A stretch of 64,000 bases of DNA, taken from positions 124,001 to 188,000 of the forward strand of contig CANLUL010000002.1 of NCBI GenBank assembly GCA_947494305.1. The letters run 5' to 3'. Source of the stretch: an uncultured Sphingomonadaceae bacterium (GTDB taxonomy: Bacteria; Pseudomonadota; Alphaproteobacteria; Sphingomonadales; Sphingomonadaceae). Positions 1 to 9,066 of the stretch are shown piece by piece (the first letter of the stretch is position 1; every line of letters starts with the position of its first letter). Under the pieces are notes generated by a model that ran no database searches, was not told the DNA's origin, and was given only the letters and a program-made list of their open reading frames with translations. Position numbers and translations under genes: made by a program.

Positions 1-1
1 G

Positions 2-52
2 GAACCCAGCGCACCTCCGGGCACAACCGAAATATTTCAAGGTCGGCAGTAA
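2..52 (+). CDS. possible C-terminal tail of an upstream gene (partial)
   Basis: One plus-strand frame is open from the window edge and stops at the TAA at 50-52, 33 bases before the transketolase start. It would encode 16 residues ending in IFQGRQ. The spacing fits an upstream gene of the same operon. The two other frames are also open over such a short stretch, so this is only a suggestion and no product can be named. Confidence 0.25.
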   Translation, partial: EPSAPPGTTEIFQGRQ

Positions 53-85
53 TAAATCGTCAGCAATCACGACAAGAAGGATATT

Positions 86-901
86 ATGGATAAATCAAGC
101 AAAAGCCAAGATATGGCGCTTGCGATCCGACGTAAGGCAATTGAGATGACCAGCGCCTCAGGGGCAAGCCATGTCGGATCATGTCTCTCTATCGCAGACA
201 TACTTGCCGTTCTATACGGAGGAGTGCTGAAAGTGGATTCGGAATTTCCGGATTCGCCCGATCGCGACCGCTTCATTCTATCCAAGGGCCATGCAGCTGC
301 TGCACTTTATGCGGTGCTTTCAGAAGTTGGCTTCATATCGGATAACGAGGTGCTAACGCATTGCGGCGATGGATCCCGCTTGATGGGTCATGCTTCACAC
401 CACCTACCTGGCATCGAATTTTCTACCGGGTCGCTTGGCCATGGACTGCCAGTCGGAGGCGGAATGGCGCTTGCTGATGTTTTGGATGGCAAAGACCGCC
501 GAATGGTAGTTCTACTTTCAGATGGCGAATGCGACGAAGGCTCCAATTGGGAAGCCATAATGTTTGCGGGCCATCAAAAACTAAAAAATTTAATGGCGAT
601 TGTAGATTATAATAAGATCCAAAGCTTAAAATCCACGCATGATACATTGGACCTCGAGCCCTTTGTTGATAAATGGCAGGCGTTCGGTTGGGCCGTCACG
701 GAAGTTGATGGCCATGATCATGAGGCGTTGTTGGATGCCTTCACGGCACCGACTGATTCAAAGAACCGGCCACGCGTGGTCATCTGTCACACAACCAAAG
801 GCAAGGGTGTGTCGTTTATGGAAAACTCCGTTCTCTGGCATTATCGATCTCCGCAAGGAGAAGAATATGATGCAGCTGTTGCTGAGCTGAACGCGAACTA
901 A
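86..901 (+). CDS. transketolase, N-terminal subunit
   Basis: This is the thiamine-diphosphate-binding half of a split transketolase, 271 residues. Together with the next gene it would move a two-carbon ketol unit between sugar phosphates. Visible family features are SKGHAA (66-71), GSLGHGL (115-121) and the cofactor motif beginning SDGE (145-148), with the metal-binding Asn in DYNK near 176. The first motif residue is Ser where Gly is usual. The start has a good ribosome site (AGAAGG, 7 bases upstream). The C-terminal half follows 11 bases downstream, as in other two-gene transketolases. Its position at the head of a polysaccharide locus suggests sugar-precursor synthesis rather than central metabolism (inference). 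Confidence 0.9.
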   Translation: MDKSSKSQDMALAIRRKAIEMTSASGASHVGSCLSIADILAVLYGGVLKVDSEFPDSPDRDRFILSKGHAAAALYAVLSEVGFISDNEVLTHCGDGSRLMGHASHHLPGIEFSTGSLGHGLPVGGGMALADVLDGKDRRMVVLLSDGECDEGSNWEAIMFAGHQKLKNLMAIVDYNKIQSLKSTHDTLDLEPFVDKWQAFGWAVTEVDGHDHEALLDAFTAPTDSKNRPRVVICHTTKGKGVSFMENSVLWHYRSPQGEEYDAAVAELNAN

Positions 902-912
902 CGGAGATTATC

Positions 913-1839
913 ATGCGCGACGTATTCATTGCTACCCTCATGGATCTTGCTGCCAAAGATCCGAATATCATTCTGATCACCGGCGATTTGGGCTTTGGCG
1001 TACTTGGCCAGTTCGAAGAAAAATTTCCAAATCAATATTTCAATTCGGGTGTTGCCGAGCAAAATATGACAGCTCTCGCCGCCGGATTGGCACTATCCGG
1101 AAAAACCGTGTTCACATATTCTATTGCCAACTTCCCTACGCTTCGATGCCTTGAGCAACTGCGCAATGACGTTTGTTATCACAAGGCAAACGTGATCGCT
1201 GTTTCGATCGGCGGTGGGTTTTCCTACGGCGGTCTCGGCGCTTCCCATCATGCCACCGAAGATTTAGCAATCATGCGGGCCCTGCCCAACATGCATGCAC
1301 TTGTGCCATCCGACACATGGGAAGTGGAGGAGACAACCAAGTTTCTATCGAAAGGTGTCGGGCCGGGCTTTTTGCGGCTGGACAAAACATTACCCAAAAC
1401 CCTCGGCGATACTCCTGATAGTTTTTCATATGGCCGAGCGAGGCAACTCCGGAATGGTAGTGATGCAACAATCGTTGTTGCTGGCGGAATTCTTGAGGAT
1501 GCTATTGTCGCGTCCCAACTGTTGGACGAACGGGGGATTTCTGTACGACTTCTGACCATGCCTTCTCTGTCTTCCATTGACATGGAAGCAATATCGGACG
1601 CAATCAATGATACTGGAGCACTTTTTACTGTTGAGGAACATCGTGTTGTCGGAGGCCTTGGCTCCGCGATAGCGGAAGAGGCTTTGGAGGCCGGTCTTCG
1701 TCCAAAGATTTTCCGCCGTTTTGGGATCAGGGGCAACGATTTCGTCACGGACGTGGGCACACAAGCCTATATGAAAAAGGCAATCGGTATCGACGGACAG
1801 CAACTGGCTAATGATATTTATGAAGCGCTGGCCCAATAA
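913..1839 (+). CDS. transketolase, C-terminal subunit
   Basis: This is the pyrimidine-binding and C-terminal half of the split transketolase, 308 residues. It carries the catalytic glutamate in GVAEQNM (Glu49), which in this family activates the thiamine diphosphate bound between the two subunits. A glycine-rich loop follows (IGGGFSYGGLG) and then HHATEDLAIMR, which matches family members of the 1-deoxyxylulose-5-phosphate synthase and transketolase type. The last 120 residues form the usual C-terminal domain. It lies 11 bases after the N-terminal subunit and 9 bases before a DegT-like gene. Rifamycin clusters also pair a split transketolase with a DegT-type aminotransferase, but no such product can be assigned here. 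Confidence 0.9.
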   Translation: MRDVFIATLMDLAAKDPNIILITGDLGFGVLGQFEEKFPNQYFNSGVAEQNMTALAAGLALSGKTVFTYSIANFPTLRCLEQLRNDVCYHKANVIAVSIGGGFSYGGLGASHHATEDLAIMRALPNMHALVPSDTWEVEETTKFLSKGVGPGFLRLDKTLPKTLGDTPDSFSYGRARQLRNGSDATIVVAGGILEDAIVASQLLDERGISVRLLTMPSLSSIDMEAISDAINDTGALFTVEEHRVVGGLGSAIAEEALEAGLRPKIFRRFGIRGNDFVTDVGTQAYMKKAIGIDGQQLANDIYEALAQ

Positions 1840-1848
1840 GGCTCCGCC

Positions 1849-2952
1849 ATGTCCGTGATAGCTGATCAAATTTCGCGATTTACCTATTTTAGAGGCAGGG
1901 TCGCCCTCGCTGAAATTCTTAGAGGTCTGGGAGTCGAGCCTGGAGATTTAGTTGCTGTCCAGGCATTTACGTGCGTGGCAGTGCCAGAGGCGATCATGGC
2001 TATCGGAGCTATCCCGCTGTGGATTGATGTAGACGAGAACTCTGTCAATATGTCGCCTGCAGCGCTGAAAGAAGCCTGGCGTCAAGAGATCAAGGCAGTC
2101 GTTATTCAACATAGTTTTGGCATGATGGCAGATATGAACGAATTGGAAGAAGCCGTCGCCGGGCGTGTGCCAATTGTCGAAGACTGCTGCCATACATATC
2201 TTTCATCACTGGGAGAACGTCAGGCGGGTAGCTTCGGAATTGCGAGCTTCTATTCTTTTGAATGGGGTAAACCGGTTGTACTGGGCGCCGGGGGTGCGGC
2301 AGCAACAAATGATACCGATCTAGCCGCGAAGCTAGCGACACGATTACCTGGTTTTCAGCGGCCAGCATTTAAAAAGCAGTTTAAGCTATTTCTGCAATTC
2401 ATTGGTTTTTCAGTTCTCTATCGGCCAAGTCTTTATTGGACGGTAAAAGCTCTGTTCCGACGGCTATCGCGAGCAGGGCTTGCAGTTGGCAACTATAATC
2501 CGATCGCCCCCGGCATGCTTTCCGAAGATTTTAATACGAGAATGAGCAAGAGTGCGGATCGCCGATTGAAACACCAGCTCGAGAAAGTAGCAGAAGAGAG
2601 CGCCCGAAGGCGCACTTTGGCAGCTATATATCATGAACTGTTTAGTGGAATCGAAACGGCCCGTCTCGTCGCCCCTACAGCCAATTCCGATGATGTGATG
2701 ATTCGGTTTCCTATACTAGTTGACGACAAACCCGCCTTTCTCCGCAAAGCTGAAGCAAATCGCATAGAGGCTGCCGAATGGTATGCCACGCCAATTCACC
2801 CTTTGCCAGAAGCAGATTGGGGCCAAGTCAGCTATGAAGCTGGTAGCTGTCCGAATGCCGAATATATGGCACTGCATCTTGTTAGTTTTCCGATGAGTGC
2901 TAGTGTGACGCGCAAGCATGTCATCCAGGCAGCGAGCTTATTACGCCAATGA
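1849..2952 (+). CDS. DegT/DnrJ/EryC1-type PLP-dependent sugar aminotransferase-like protein
   Basis: A 367-residue fold-type I PLP protein of the family that transaminates keto-sugar nucleotides. VPIVEDCC (108-115) gives the acidic residues expected near the cofactor ring. The probable PLP lysine is Lys141 in SFEWGKPVVLGAGG, matching the family pattern SF-x3-K-x4-GEGG except that GEGG reads GAGG. The middle (about 175-225) is unusually rich in hydrophobic and basic residues. The stop overlaps the next start in ATGA (2949-2952), implying translational coupling with the glycosyltransferase. The substrate is not predictable. The family also includes members acting on non-sugar substrates. Confidence 0.8.
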   Translation: MSVIADQISRFTYFRGRVALAEILRGLGVEPGDLVAVQAFTCVAVPEAIMAIGAIPLWIDVDENSVNMSPAALKEAWRQEIKAVVIQHSFGMMADMNELEEAVAGRVPIVEDCCHTYLSSLGERQAGSFGIASFYSFEWGKPVVLGAGGAAATNDTDLAAKLATRLPGFQRPAFKKQFKLFLQFIGFSVLYRPSLYWTVKALFRRLSRAGLAVGNYNPIAPGMLSEDFNTRMSKSADRRLKHQLEKVAEESARRRTLAAIYHELFSGIETARLVAPTANSDDVMIRFPILVDDKPAFLRKAEANRIEAAEWYATPIHPLPEADWGQVSYEAGSCPNAEYMALHLVSFPMSASVTRKHVIQAASLLRQ

Positions 2953-4013
2953 CAACAGAATTGCTCCCGTCCGGAACGGACCCTGGCCCTGTTGGGGTGA
3001 GTTTGATATTGCCCTGCCTGAATGAGGCTGCACATATCGAAACTTGTCTAACATCTCTTCTTCAGGGCGACTATCCCGCTGACTTGATCGAAATTTTGAT
3101 CTTAGAGGGGATGTCTGGCGATGGAACGCGTGATATATTGGCCCGACTTGCCAAAACCTGGCCACAAATCAGAGTGATCGACAATCCAGGTGCCTCGAAA
3201 CCCAAAGGGCTGAACATCGGGATCGCAGAAGCGCAGCATGACATTCTTATTCGTATTGACGGTCACGCTCAATACCCACGGAATTATGTCCGTGACCTGA
3301 TAAAGTCCCTACACATATATGAGGCTGACAATGTTGGTGGAGTCCGTTTGAACCGAACCAAAGGTACGGGAATTGTCGCCCGCGCTCTGGCAACCGTCCT
3401 CACTCACCCATTTGGGGTTGGAGACGCGAAACACTATACTGGGACACAAACTCCAATCGAGAGTGATATAATTTTTCTGTTTTGCGCTCGAAAAAGTCTG
3501 TTCGAGAAAGTTGGCGGTTTTGACGAGCGCCTATTGCGCGGACAAGACAGGGAGTTTAACCTGCGGCTTAATCGACAAGGTCGCAAAATGGTTCTTTGTC
3601 CAGCGGTGACCTGTACATATTACACAAGAGATAGGATTATTCCGTTTATCCGCTGGGCTTTTCAAAGCGGTAAGACGCCTTTTGAAATCTCAAGATTGGT
3701 GGGAGAGCACTTGCTATCAATTCGCAATTTCGTCCCGCCTGCATTTGTAAGCGCCGTCATCGGGCTATCGCTCCTCGGTATCTTGCAGGAGATTTTTTTG
3801 ATCGGATTGGCATGCGTTTTAGTTCCATACCTATTGATTGGTTTCACCGTGGCATTTGGGAAAGCTACGCAAGGCCAGTCACTTTTGATCAAACTATCGC
3901 TTCCATTCGGTTTCTTCATTTGGCATTTTTCCTACGGCTTAGGAGCGCTGCGCGGGATTCTAAACTTTGCGCTAAGACGTAACGGTGGTAGCAGCAAATT
4001 GGCAGATGCATGA
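2949..4013 (+). CDS. glycosyltransferase family 2, ExoA-like
   Basis: A 354-residue GT-A glycosyltransferase resembling the ExoA group of succinoglycan synthesis. It opens with VSLILPCLNEAAHIE, the nucleotide-binding strand. Next come GMSGDGT, the altered form of DGGSTDGT, and RIDGHAQYP, which carries the metal-binding aspartate. GGFDERLLRGQDREF is the acceptor-side motif. About 100 C-terminal residues hold two or three hydrophobic segments, so the enzyme should sit on the cytoplasmic membrane. It is coupled by ATGA overlaps to the aminotransferase before it and the acyltransferase after it. It probably adds one sugar to the lipid-linked repeat unit; donor and linkage are unknown. Confidence 0.88.
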   Translation: MTTELLPSGTDPGPVGVSLILPCLNEAAHIETCLTSLLQGDYPADLIEILILEGMSGDGTRDILARLAKTWPQIRVIDNPGASKPKGLNIGIAEAQHDILIRIDGHAQYPRNYVRDLIKSLHIYEADNVGGVRLNRTKGTGIVARALATVLTHPFGVGDAKHYTGTQTPIESDIIFLFCARKSLFEKVGGFDERLLRGQDREFNLRLNRQGRKMVLCPAVTCTYYTRDRIIPFIRWAFQSGKTPFEISRLVGEHLLSIRNFVPPAFVSAVIGLSLLGILQEIFLIGLACVLVPYLLIGFTVAFGKATQGQSLLIKLSLPFGFFIWHFSYGLGALRGILNFALRRNGGSSKLADA

Positions 4014-4699
4014 CCCAAGCTATTGTCGATATCCGTCCGCACGAGAGCGATTTACTTGCTCAGATTGCCACAGTCCACATCGCAGAGATCCCCGATGGAT
4101 TTCTGACTAGCCTTGGACCTGCAGTCCTGACGGACATGTATAAAACCATAGCGGAATCTGAAGGTAGTTTTATTGTTGCCTGTGTTACTGATGACCGCGA
4201 GATTTTGGGCTTTCTTGCGGGAAGCTTGGGTATACGATCTCTGTATCGAGAGTTTCTCCGCCTTCGGGGTATGAGGTCTATGATACGGTTGGGCTTTGCA
4301 TTGCTAAGCCCTTCGCGGATGGGCCGTATTTTGGAGACTTTGCGGTATTCAACGAGCGATGAGGACGCCAAGAATTTGCCGCGAGCGGAAATTCTTAATT
4401 TTTGCGTGGCGCGGCATGGGCACCGCCAAGGTCTCGGTGGGCAGTTGATGCATGCTTCCGAAGATAGGTTCCGCTCTGCAAATATCGATAGAATACGTAT
4501 CGTGACGGGGCAATCCCAGCTCTCGGCACAATCATTTTACAAGAAAATTGGTGCGAATTATGTTTGCGATGTAGAAATCCATTCAGGCACGCTATCTACG
4601 ATGTTTACTTGGGAAATATCTGCCGAGGAAAGTCACCCCGAACTACAACGACAATCTCTATCACTCGATCCAACCAGAGATACAGAAGGACAGTCATGA
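4010..4699 (+). CDS. GNAT-family N-acyltransferase
   Basis: A 229-residue protein with the acetyl-CoA-binding pattern of GNAT enzymes. FCVARHGHRQGLGGQLM (about 127-143) corresponds to the V-x-RG-x-G-x-G/A loop, and AQSFYKKIGA near 170 is the usual strand and helix after it. The last 25 residues are polar and probably disordered. It overlaps both neighbours by four bases. In a polysaccharide locus the likely job is acylation of an amino sugar, perhaps the product of the DegT-like enzyme upstream (inference). Confidence 0.8.
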   Translation: MTQAIVDIRPHESDLLAQIATVHIAEIPDGFLTSLGPAVLTDMYKTIAESEGSFIVACVTDDREILGFLAGSLGIRSLYREFLRLRGMRSMIRLGFALLSPSRMGRILETLRYSTSDEDAKNLPRAEILNFCVARHGHRQGLGGQLMHASEDRFRSANIDRIRIVTGQSQLSAQSFYKKIGANYVCDVEIHSGTLSTMFTWEISAEESHPELQRQSLSLDPTRDTEGQS

Positions 4700-5529
4700 A
4701 GATTCCCTGGAAATTGAAGAGCAGGCTGTTCAAAATTTTGACCTATTTCCCTTCAAATACGCTATATCTTGTTCAGCAACATATTACCAGGCAAGCAAAA
4801 GTCCGCGTGACAGAACCGTATATTGGCTGGGAACATCATCGGAAGATCATAGAGATGACGGGCGCCAGCCGGGTTATTGAATTCGGCGCAGGTAAAAGCC
4901 TTGTCCAAAACCTTTACCTTGCAGTCTATGCGGAAAGCCAGACTGTCGTTGATCTTTTCCCGATGATAGATATCGACCTAGTTAACGAGGCTGTTCACCA
5001 GTTAGGTAGCATCGGCGCAGAGATTGATGGACGGCCAGCTAGTTCAGTGAAATTGCTGAAAGATATATACAACATTCGCTATCTGGCACCTTTTAACATG
5101 CTAGATACCGGTTTTGATGATAACAGCTTTGACTTATGCATTTCAACAAACACTCTCGAACATATACCAGCGGCTGATATCAGGAGTATATTCATAGAAT
5201 TGCGCCGCTTGCTAGGCCCAAATGGCAACGTGTCTGCTATGATTGATTATTCTGACCACTACGCACATAGCGACCCATCTATTGGACGCCTCAACTATCT
5301 CCAGTTCACGGCGAAAGAATGGGAAAAGCATAATCATCACAACCACTATCAAAACCGGCTTCGCCACCTACAATATGGTGAGATCTTTAAGAGTGCAGGT
5401 TTTGAACCAGTGACGCAGGAGTGCACAGATTACTGTGATCCTGCAGGCCTAGACTTAGTCGACGATCTATTGACAGGCGACCAAACAGATTTCGCAACGA
5501 CCGGTTTCTGGCATCTTAAAGCGGCCTGA
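4696..5529 (+). CDS. class I SAM-dependent methyltransferase
   Basis: A 277-residue methyltransferase of unknown acceptor. VIEFGAGKSLVQ is the SAM-binding motif I (E/D-x-G-x-G) and LCISTNTLEHIP is the post-II region with the Leu-Glu-His typical of Methyltransf_11 members. The frame stays open for 44 codons upstream of 4696, but ATG 4696 overlaps the preceding stop in ATGA, like its neighbours, and gives a normal N-terminus. Methylation of a sugar or sugar carboxylate of the polymer is likely from context only. Confidence 0.8.
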   Translation: MKIPWKLKSRLFKILTYFPSNTLYLVQQHITRQAKVRVTEPYIGWEHHRKIIEMTGASRVIEFGAGKSLVQNLYLAVYAESQTVVDLFPMIDIDLVNEAVHQLGSIGAEIDGRPASSVKLLKDIYNIRYLAPFNMLDTGFDDNSFDLCISTNTLEHIPAADIRSIFIELRRLLGPNGNVSAMIDYSDHYAHSDPSIGRLNYLQFTAKEWEKHNHHNHYQNRLRHLQYGEIFKSAGFEPVTQECTDYCDPAGLDLVDDLLTGDQTDFATTGFWHLKAA

Positions 5530-5553
5530 TACTTTGATGACCCAAAAATTGAA

Positions 5554-6702
5554 ATGGTAAATTCAACTATGTCTCACCACCGCGTTCTTTCCGTATTCGG
5601 TACTCGGCCAGAAGCTATAAAAATGGCACCATTAATCAAAAAACTGGAGCAAGATAGTAGGTTTGAGAGTACTGTGTGTGTGACGGGCCAGCATCGTGAG
5701 ATGCTAGAACAGGTTTTGGCGGTGTTTAACATTGTGCCAGAACACAATTTGGATATCATGCGTGACAAGCAATCTCTTGCTGGCATTTCCGCATCTATAC
5801 TTACTCAGTTGAGTCCGCTTATCGAGCATATCAACCCCGATATAGTTCTGGTCCATGGAGATACCGCTACCACGTTCGCGGCAAGTTTGGCCGCTTTCTA
5901 CAATCAGACAACGGTAGGGCATATTGAAGCTGGGCTTCGAACTGGAAACTTACGATCACCTTGGCCAGAAGAAGCAAATCGCCGCTTAACTGGTGTGCTG
6001 ACCAACTTGCATTTTACGCCAACACAAACTGCACGTCAAAATTTATTGTTGGAAAATACTCCCGATGATAGCATATTTGTAACTGGCAACACTGTTATAG
6101 ACGCACTGTTGTGGGTTAATGAACGGTTTGATGAGCAACCAGAACTCAAAACAAACATAGCTGCAGATTATCCGTTTCTAAGGGAAAATTCTGATTTGGT
6201 CTTAGTCACAGGTCATAGGCGTGAAAGCTTCGGGGACGGTTTTAGAAATATCTGCAAAGCACTAAAAAGCCTGGCCAGAGACAATCCCAAACTTGATATT
6301 ATTTATCCTGTTCATCTCAATCCTAATGTTATTGGACCGGTAAACGAAAGCCTAGCCGGAATAACAAATGTTCATCTCATTGAGCCGCAAAGCTATCTCC
6401 CTTTTGTTTACTTGATGCAGCGAGCAAAAGTCATTCTGACCGATTCTGGCGGCATACAAGAAGAGGCTCCGGCACTAGGCAAGCCGGTCCTTGTTATGCG
6501 TGATACAACCGAACGACCCGAAGCCTTAGAAGCAGGCACCGCTCGACTTGTCGGAGTTGACGCAGAGAACATCCGAACGGAAGTCAACCAACTTCTTGAA
6601 GATTCCGATCACTATGCTTCAATGGCGCTTGCCCTAAATCCTTACGGGGATGGTACTTCGTGCCAGAAAATTGTCGACATTCTTGCGAAGGAATTAACGT
6701 AA
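5554..6702 (+). CDS. wecB: UDP-N-acetylglucosamine 2-epimerase (non-hydrolysing)
   Basis: Converts UDP-GlcNAc to UDP-ManNAc in the cytoplasm; 382 residues, normal for the family. GTRPEAIK (16-23) binds the nucleotide. Asp103 (HGDTATT), Glu125 (HIEAGLRTG), Glu139 (WPEE) and His221 (TGHRRES) match the catalytic set of bacterial WecB with a constant offset. [15 protein letters not shown] binds the UDP. A second in-frame ATG at 5569 is possible. The TAA overlaps the ATG of wecC by one base, so the two genes form a UDP-ManNAcA unit. Confidence 0.95.
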   Translation: MVNSTMSHHRVLSVFGTRPEAIKMAPLIKKLEQDSRFESTVCVTGQHREMLEQVLAVFNIVPEHNLDIMRDKQSLAGISASILTQLSPLIEHINPDIVLVHGDTATTFAASLAAFYNQTTVGHIEAGLRTGNLRSPWPEEANRRLTGVLTNLHFTPTQTARQNLLLENTPDDSIFVTGNTVIDALLWVNERFDEQPELKTNIAADYPFLRENSDLVLVTGHRRESFGDGFRNICKALKSLARDNPKLDIIYPVHLNPNVIGPVNESLAGITNVHLIEPQSYLPFVYLMQRAKVILTDSGGIQEEAPALGKPVLVMRDTTERPEALEAGTARLVGVDAENIRTEVNQLLEDSDHYASMALALNPYGDGTSCQKIVDILAKELT

Positions 6703-7973
6703 TGCTCTTTTCCACTGTCTCCGTAATTGGCCTAGGGTATATTGGCCTTCCAACAGCAGCGGTGATTGCTTCGCGCAAAACAAAAGTGATCGGCGTTGAT
6801 GTTAGTAGTGAAGTTGTGGACAAAATCAATTCCGGTGAGATTCACATTGTCGAACCGGATCTCGATATCATTGTAAGGGACGGTGTTACTAGTGGGTTTT
6901 TGAAGGCAGCAACGAGCCCAGAGCCTGCAGACGCGTTCTTGATAGCTGTACCGACACCATTTACGGGCAAAAACCATCAGCCTGACCTAGATTACATAGA
7001 ATCTGCGGCCATAGCTGTTGCCAAAGTTTTAAAATCGGGCGATCTCGTAATACTTGAAAGTACCTCTCCAGTCGGAGCAACGGAAAAAATGGCGGCATGG
7101 ATGGCCAAAGAGCGACCTGATCTTAGTTTCCCACAAACCGCTGGTGAAACATCGGATATTCGGATTGCGCATTGTCCCGAACGGGTTCTTCCCGGGCAGA
7201 TTTTACAAGAAATCACGGTAAATGATCGTGTGATTGGCGGAATAACCCCGGCATGCTCAAAAGCTGCGGCGGCGCTGTACAGCTTGTTCGTTCAGGGTGA
7301 GTGTATTGTAACCGATTGTCGTACAGCTGAAATGTCGAAGCTGGTTGAAAATAGTTTTCGTGACGTTAACATCGCCTTTGCCAACGAGCTTTCAGTTATT
7401 TGCGATAAACTGAACATCAACGTTTGGGAATTGATCTCGGTCGCAAACCGGCATCCCAGGGTGAACATTCTGCAGCCAGGTCCCGGCGTCGGTGGCCATT
7501 GTATAGCCGTTGACCCTTGGTTCATAGTGTCCCAATCGCCTGAAGAAGCAAGACTTATTCGGTCTGCACGTGAAACCAACGATGCTAAACCGGCATGGGT
7601 TCTCAACAAGATTGAAAAGCTGAAGGCTCAATATCTGGCGGACAATCCCAGTCTCGGAGAGGATGCAGTTTCAATAGCAGTTCTAGGCCTTGCCTTTAAA
7701 CCAGATGTTGATGATCTCCGTGAAAGCCCCGCTATGACGATTGCAGAACGGTTATCCAAAACGCATGCGGGAACACTGCTCATCTCAGAACCTCACATCG
7801 GCAGATTGCCGGAAAAACTGGATTCCGCTACCCTCATAGATGCTGCCAGTGCGATTGATATTGCGGATATAGTGATTCTTCTGGTTGATCACAAGGAGTT
7901 CGTTGAACTTGATAGAGCAGCGCTAGACACTAAAGTCCTGCTCGATACACGCGGCATTTGGCGCGAGAGTTGA
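6702..7973 (+). CDS. wecC: UDP-N-acetyl-D-mannosamine dehydrogenase
   Basis: A four-electron NAD-dependent dehydrogenase oxidising UDP-ManNAc to UDP-ManNAcA. The 423-residue protein has the Rossmann motif GLGYIGLP (10-17), ESTSPVG, the Lys213/Asn217 helix (MSKLVENSFRDVN) and the catalytic cysteine Cys267 in GVGGHCIAVDPWF. The UDP-binding C-terminal domain includes LAFKPDVDDLRESPA. ATG 6702 is chosen because it overlaps the wecB stop (TAATG) and starts the family's usual short N-terminus. With wecB it shows that the polymer contains ManNAcA or a derivative. Confidence 0.95.
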   Translation: MLFSTVSVIGLGYIGLPTAAVIASRKTKVIGVDVSSEVVDKINSGEIHIVEPDLDIIVRDGVTSGFLKAATSPEPADAFLIAVPTPFTGKNHQPDLDYIESAAIAVAKVLKSGDLVILESTSPVGATEKMAAWMAKERPDLSFPQTAGETSDIRIAHCPERVLPGQILQEITVNDRVIGGITPACSKAAAALYSLFVQGECIVTDCRTAEMSKLVENSFRDVNIAFANELSVICDKLNINVWELISVANRHPRVNILQPGPGVGGHCIAVDPWFIVSQSPEEARLIRSARETNDAKPAWVLNKIEKLKAQYLADNPSLGEDAVSIAVLGLAFKPDVDDLRESPAMTIAERLSKTHAGTLLISEPHIGRLPEKLDSATLIDAASAIDIADIVILLVDHKEFVELDRAALDTKVLLDTRGIWRES

Positions 7974-8081
7974 GCTTTATGCAAAAGATCAAAAACTGAT
8001 CTATGTCAGTTCTAATATTTGTTTCCATTCCTCCGACTGCAAGACTAACGGAATAGTTTAACCCATGCAGAATAGATTTAA

Positions 8082-9062
8082 ATGACTGAAACTGAAATTC
8101 AAGCATTTCCCAGTAAACCCAGGGCCCTAATTGTCGGCGTAAACGGGCAGGACGGCAGCTATTTGGCTAAGCAGATGGTATTGGAAAACTGGGAAGTTTA
8201 CGGTTGTGGTAGACAAGACAATGCAAGGCCTGAAGTTGCGGATTCTCTCTCGAGATATGAAAAAGTAGATCTTTTAGAACTCGAACAATACCAAAAGGCA
8301 CTTTCGAACTTTAGTCCAGACGTCATCTTCTACACAGCGGCAGTACATGGTCCCGATGGATTCGAATACGAAAAGCACTGGAGAGAAACTCACATAATCA
8401 ACACGTTAGGCGTCAATTCAACACTCGAATATATTAGACTCGAGAAACCTAGTTCAAAGATCATCTATTTTAGCTCAGCAAAAGCTTTTGGCCCTCTTGC
8501 AGGCTGTAAAATCGATGAATCTTCTCGTCGATATTCCGACTGCCTTTACTCACTAACCAAAAACTCATCAGCTGATCTAATTGAATATTACCGTCAAAAT
8601 TTTGGCATTGATGCATCGGTTATTTGGCTCTTTAATCACGAATCTAGCCGTCGAACATCCAAACATTTTGTCAGCAAAGTTCTATCTTGCCTCATGGAAA
8701 GCAAAAGTCAGCTTACTTTGTCGGCGAATTTTAAAACGCTAGATTTTTGGTGTGATTGGGGGTCTGCGGAAGAGTTTATGACTCTGTTAGCCCAGAATTG
8801 TATGAAGCTTAGTAGCGAAGACTATGTTCTGGCCACTGGTCGTACAGTTTGGGCAAGGGATATCGTGAAAGAACTCTTCACTAGACACGGTCTCAAAGTT
8901 GAAGAGCACATTGTTACAGCTAGCTCCTCGAAAAAGGAGGATACTCCCCATTGGGTGGCAGATATCGGCAAATTCAAACAAGTTACAGGCATGGAACCGT
9001 CGATCAGCGGTATCGATGTGTTTGAAAATATTTATCATGACCTTGTGAAGCAAAACAGTTAG
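8082..9062 (+). CDS. Gmd-like short-chain dehydrogenase with altered active site
   Basis: A 326-residue extended SDR. Its N-terminus ([12 protein letters not shown], 19-30) and the segment NHESSRR resemble GDP-mannose 4,6-dehydratase. Tyr156 and Lys160 (YSLTK) are the SDR pair. Where Gmd has STSELFG, with catalytic Thr and Glu, this protein has SSAKAFG (131-137), so Thr becomes Ser and Glu becomes Lys. Loss of the Glu argues against dehydratase activity and for a reductase or epimerase on a GDP-keto-sugar (inference). A 108-base gap with no clear promoter precedes it. The surrounding DNA is visibly AT-rich. Confidence 0.75.
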   Translation: MTETEIQAFPSKPRALIVGVNGQDGSYLAKQMVLENWEVYGCGRQDNARPEVADSLSRYEKVDLLELEQYQKALSNFSPDVIFYTAAVHGPDGFEYEKHWRETHIINTLGVNSTLEYIRLEKPSSKIIYFSSAKAFGPLAGCKIDESSRRYSDCLYSLTKNSSADLIEYYRQNFGIDASVIWLFNHESSRRTSKHFVSKVLSCLMESKSQLTLSANFKTLDFWCDWGSAEEFMTLLAQNCMKLSSEDYVLATGRTVWARDIVKELFTRHGLKVEEHIVTASSSKKEDTPHWVADIGKFKQVTGMEPSISGIDVFENIYHDLVKQNS

Positions 9063-9066
9063 AATA

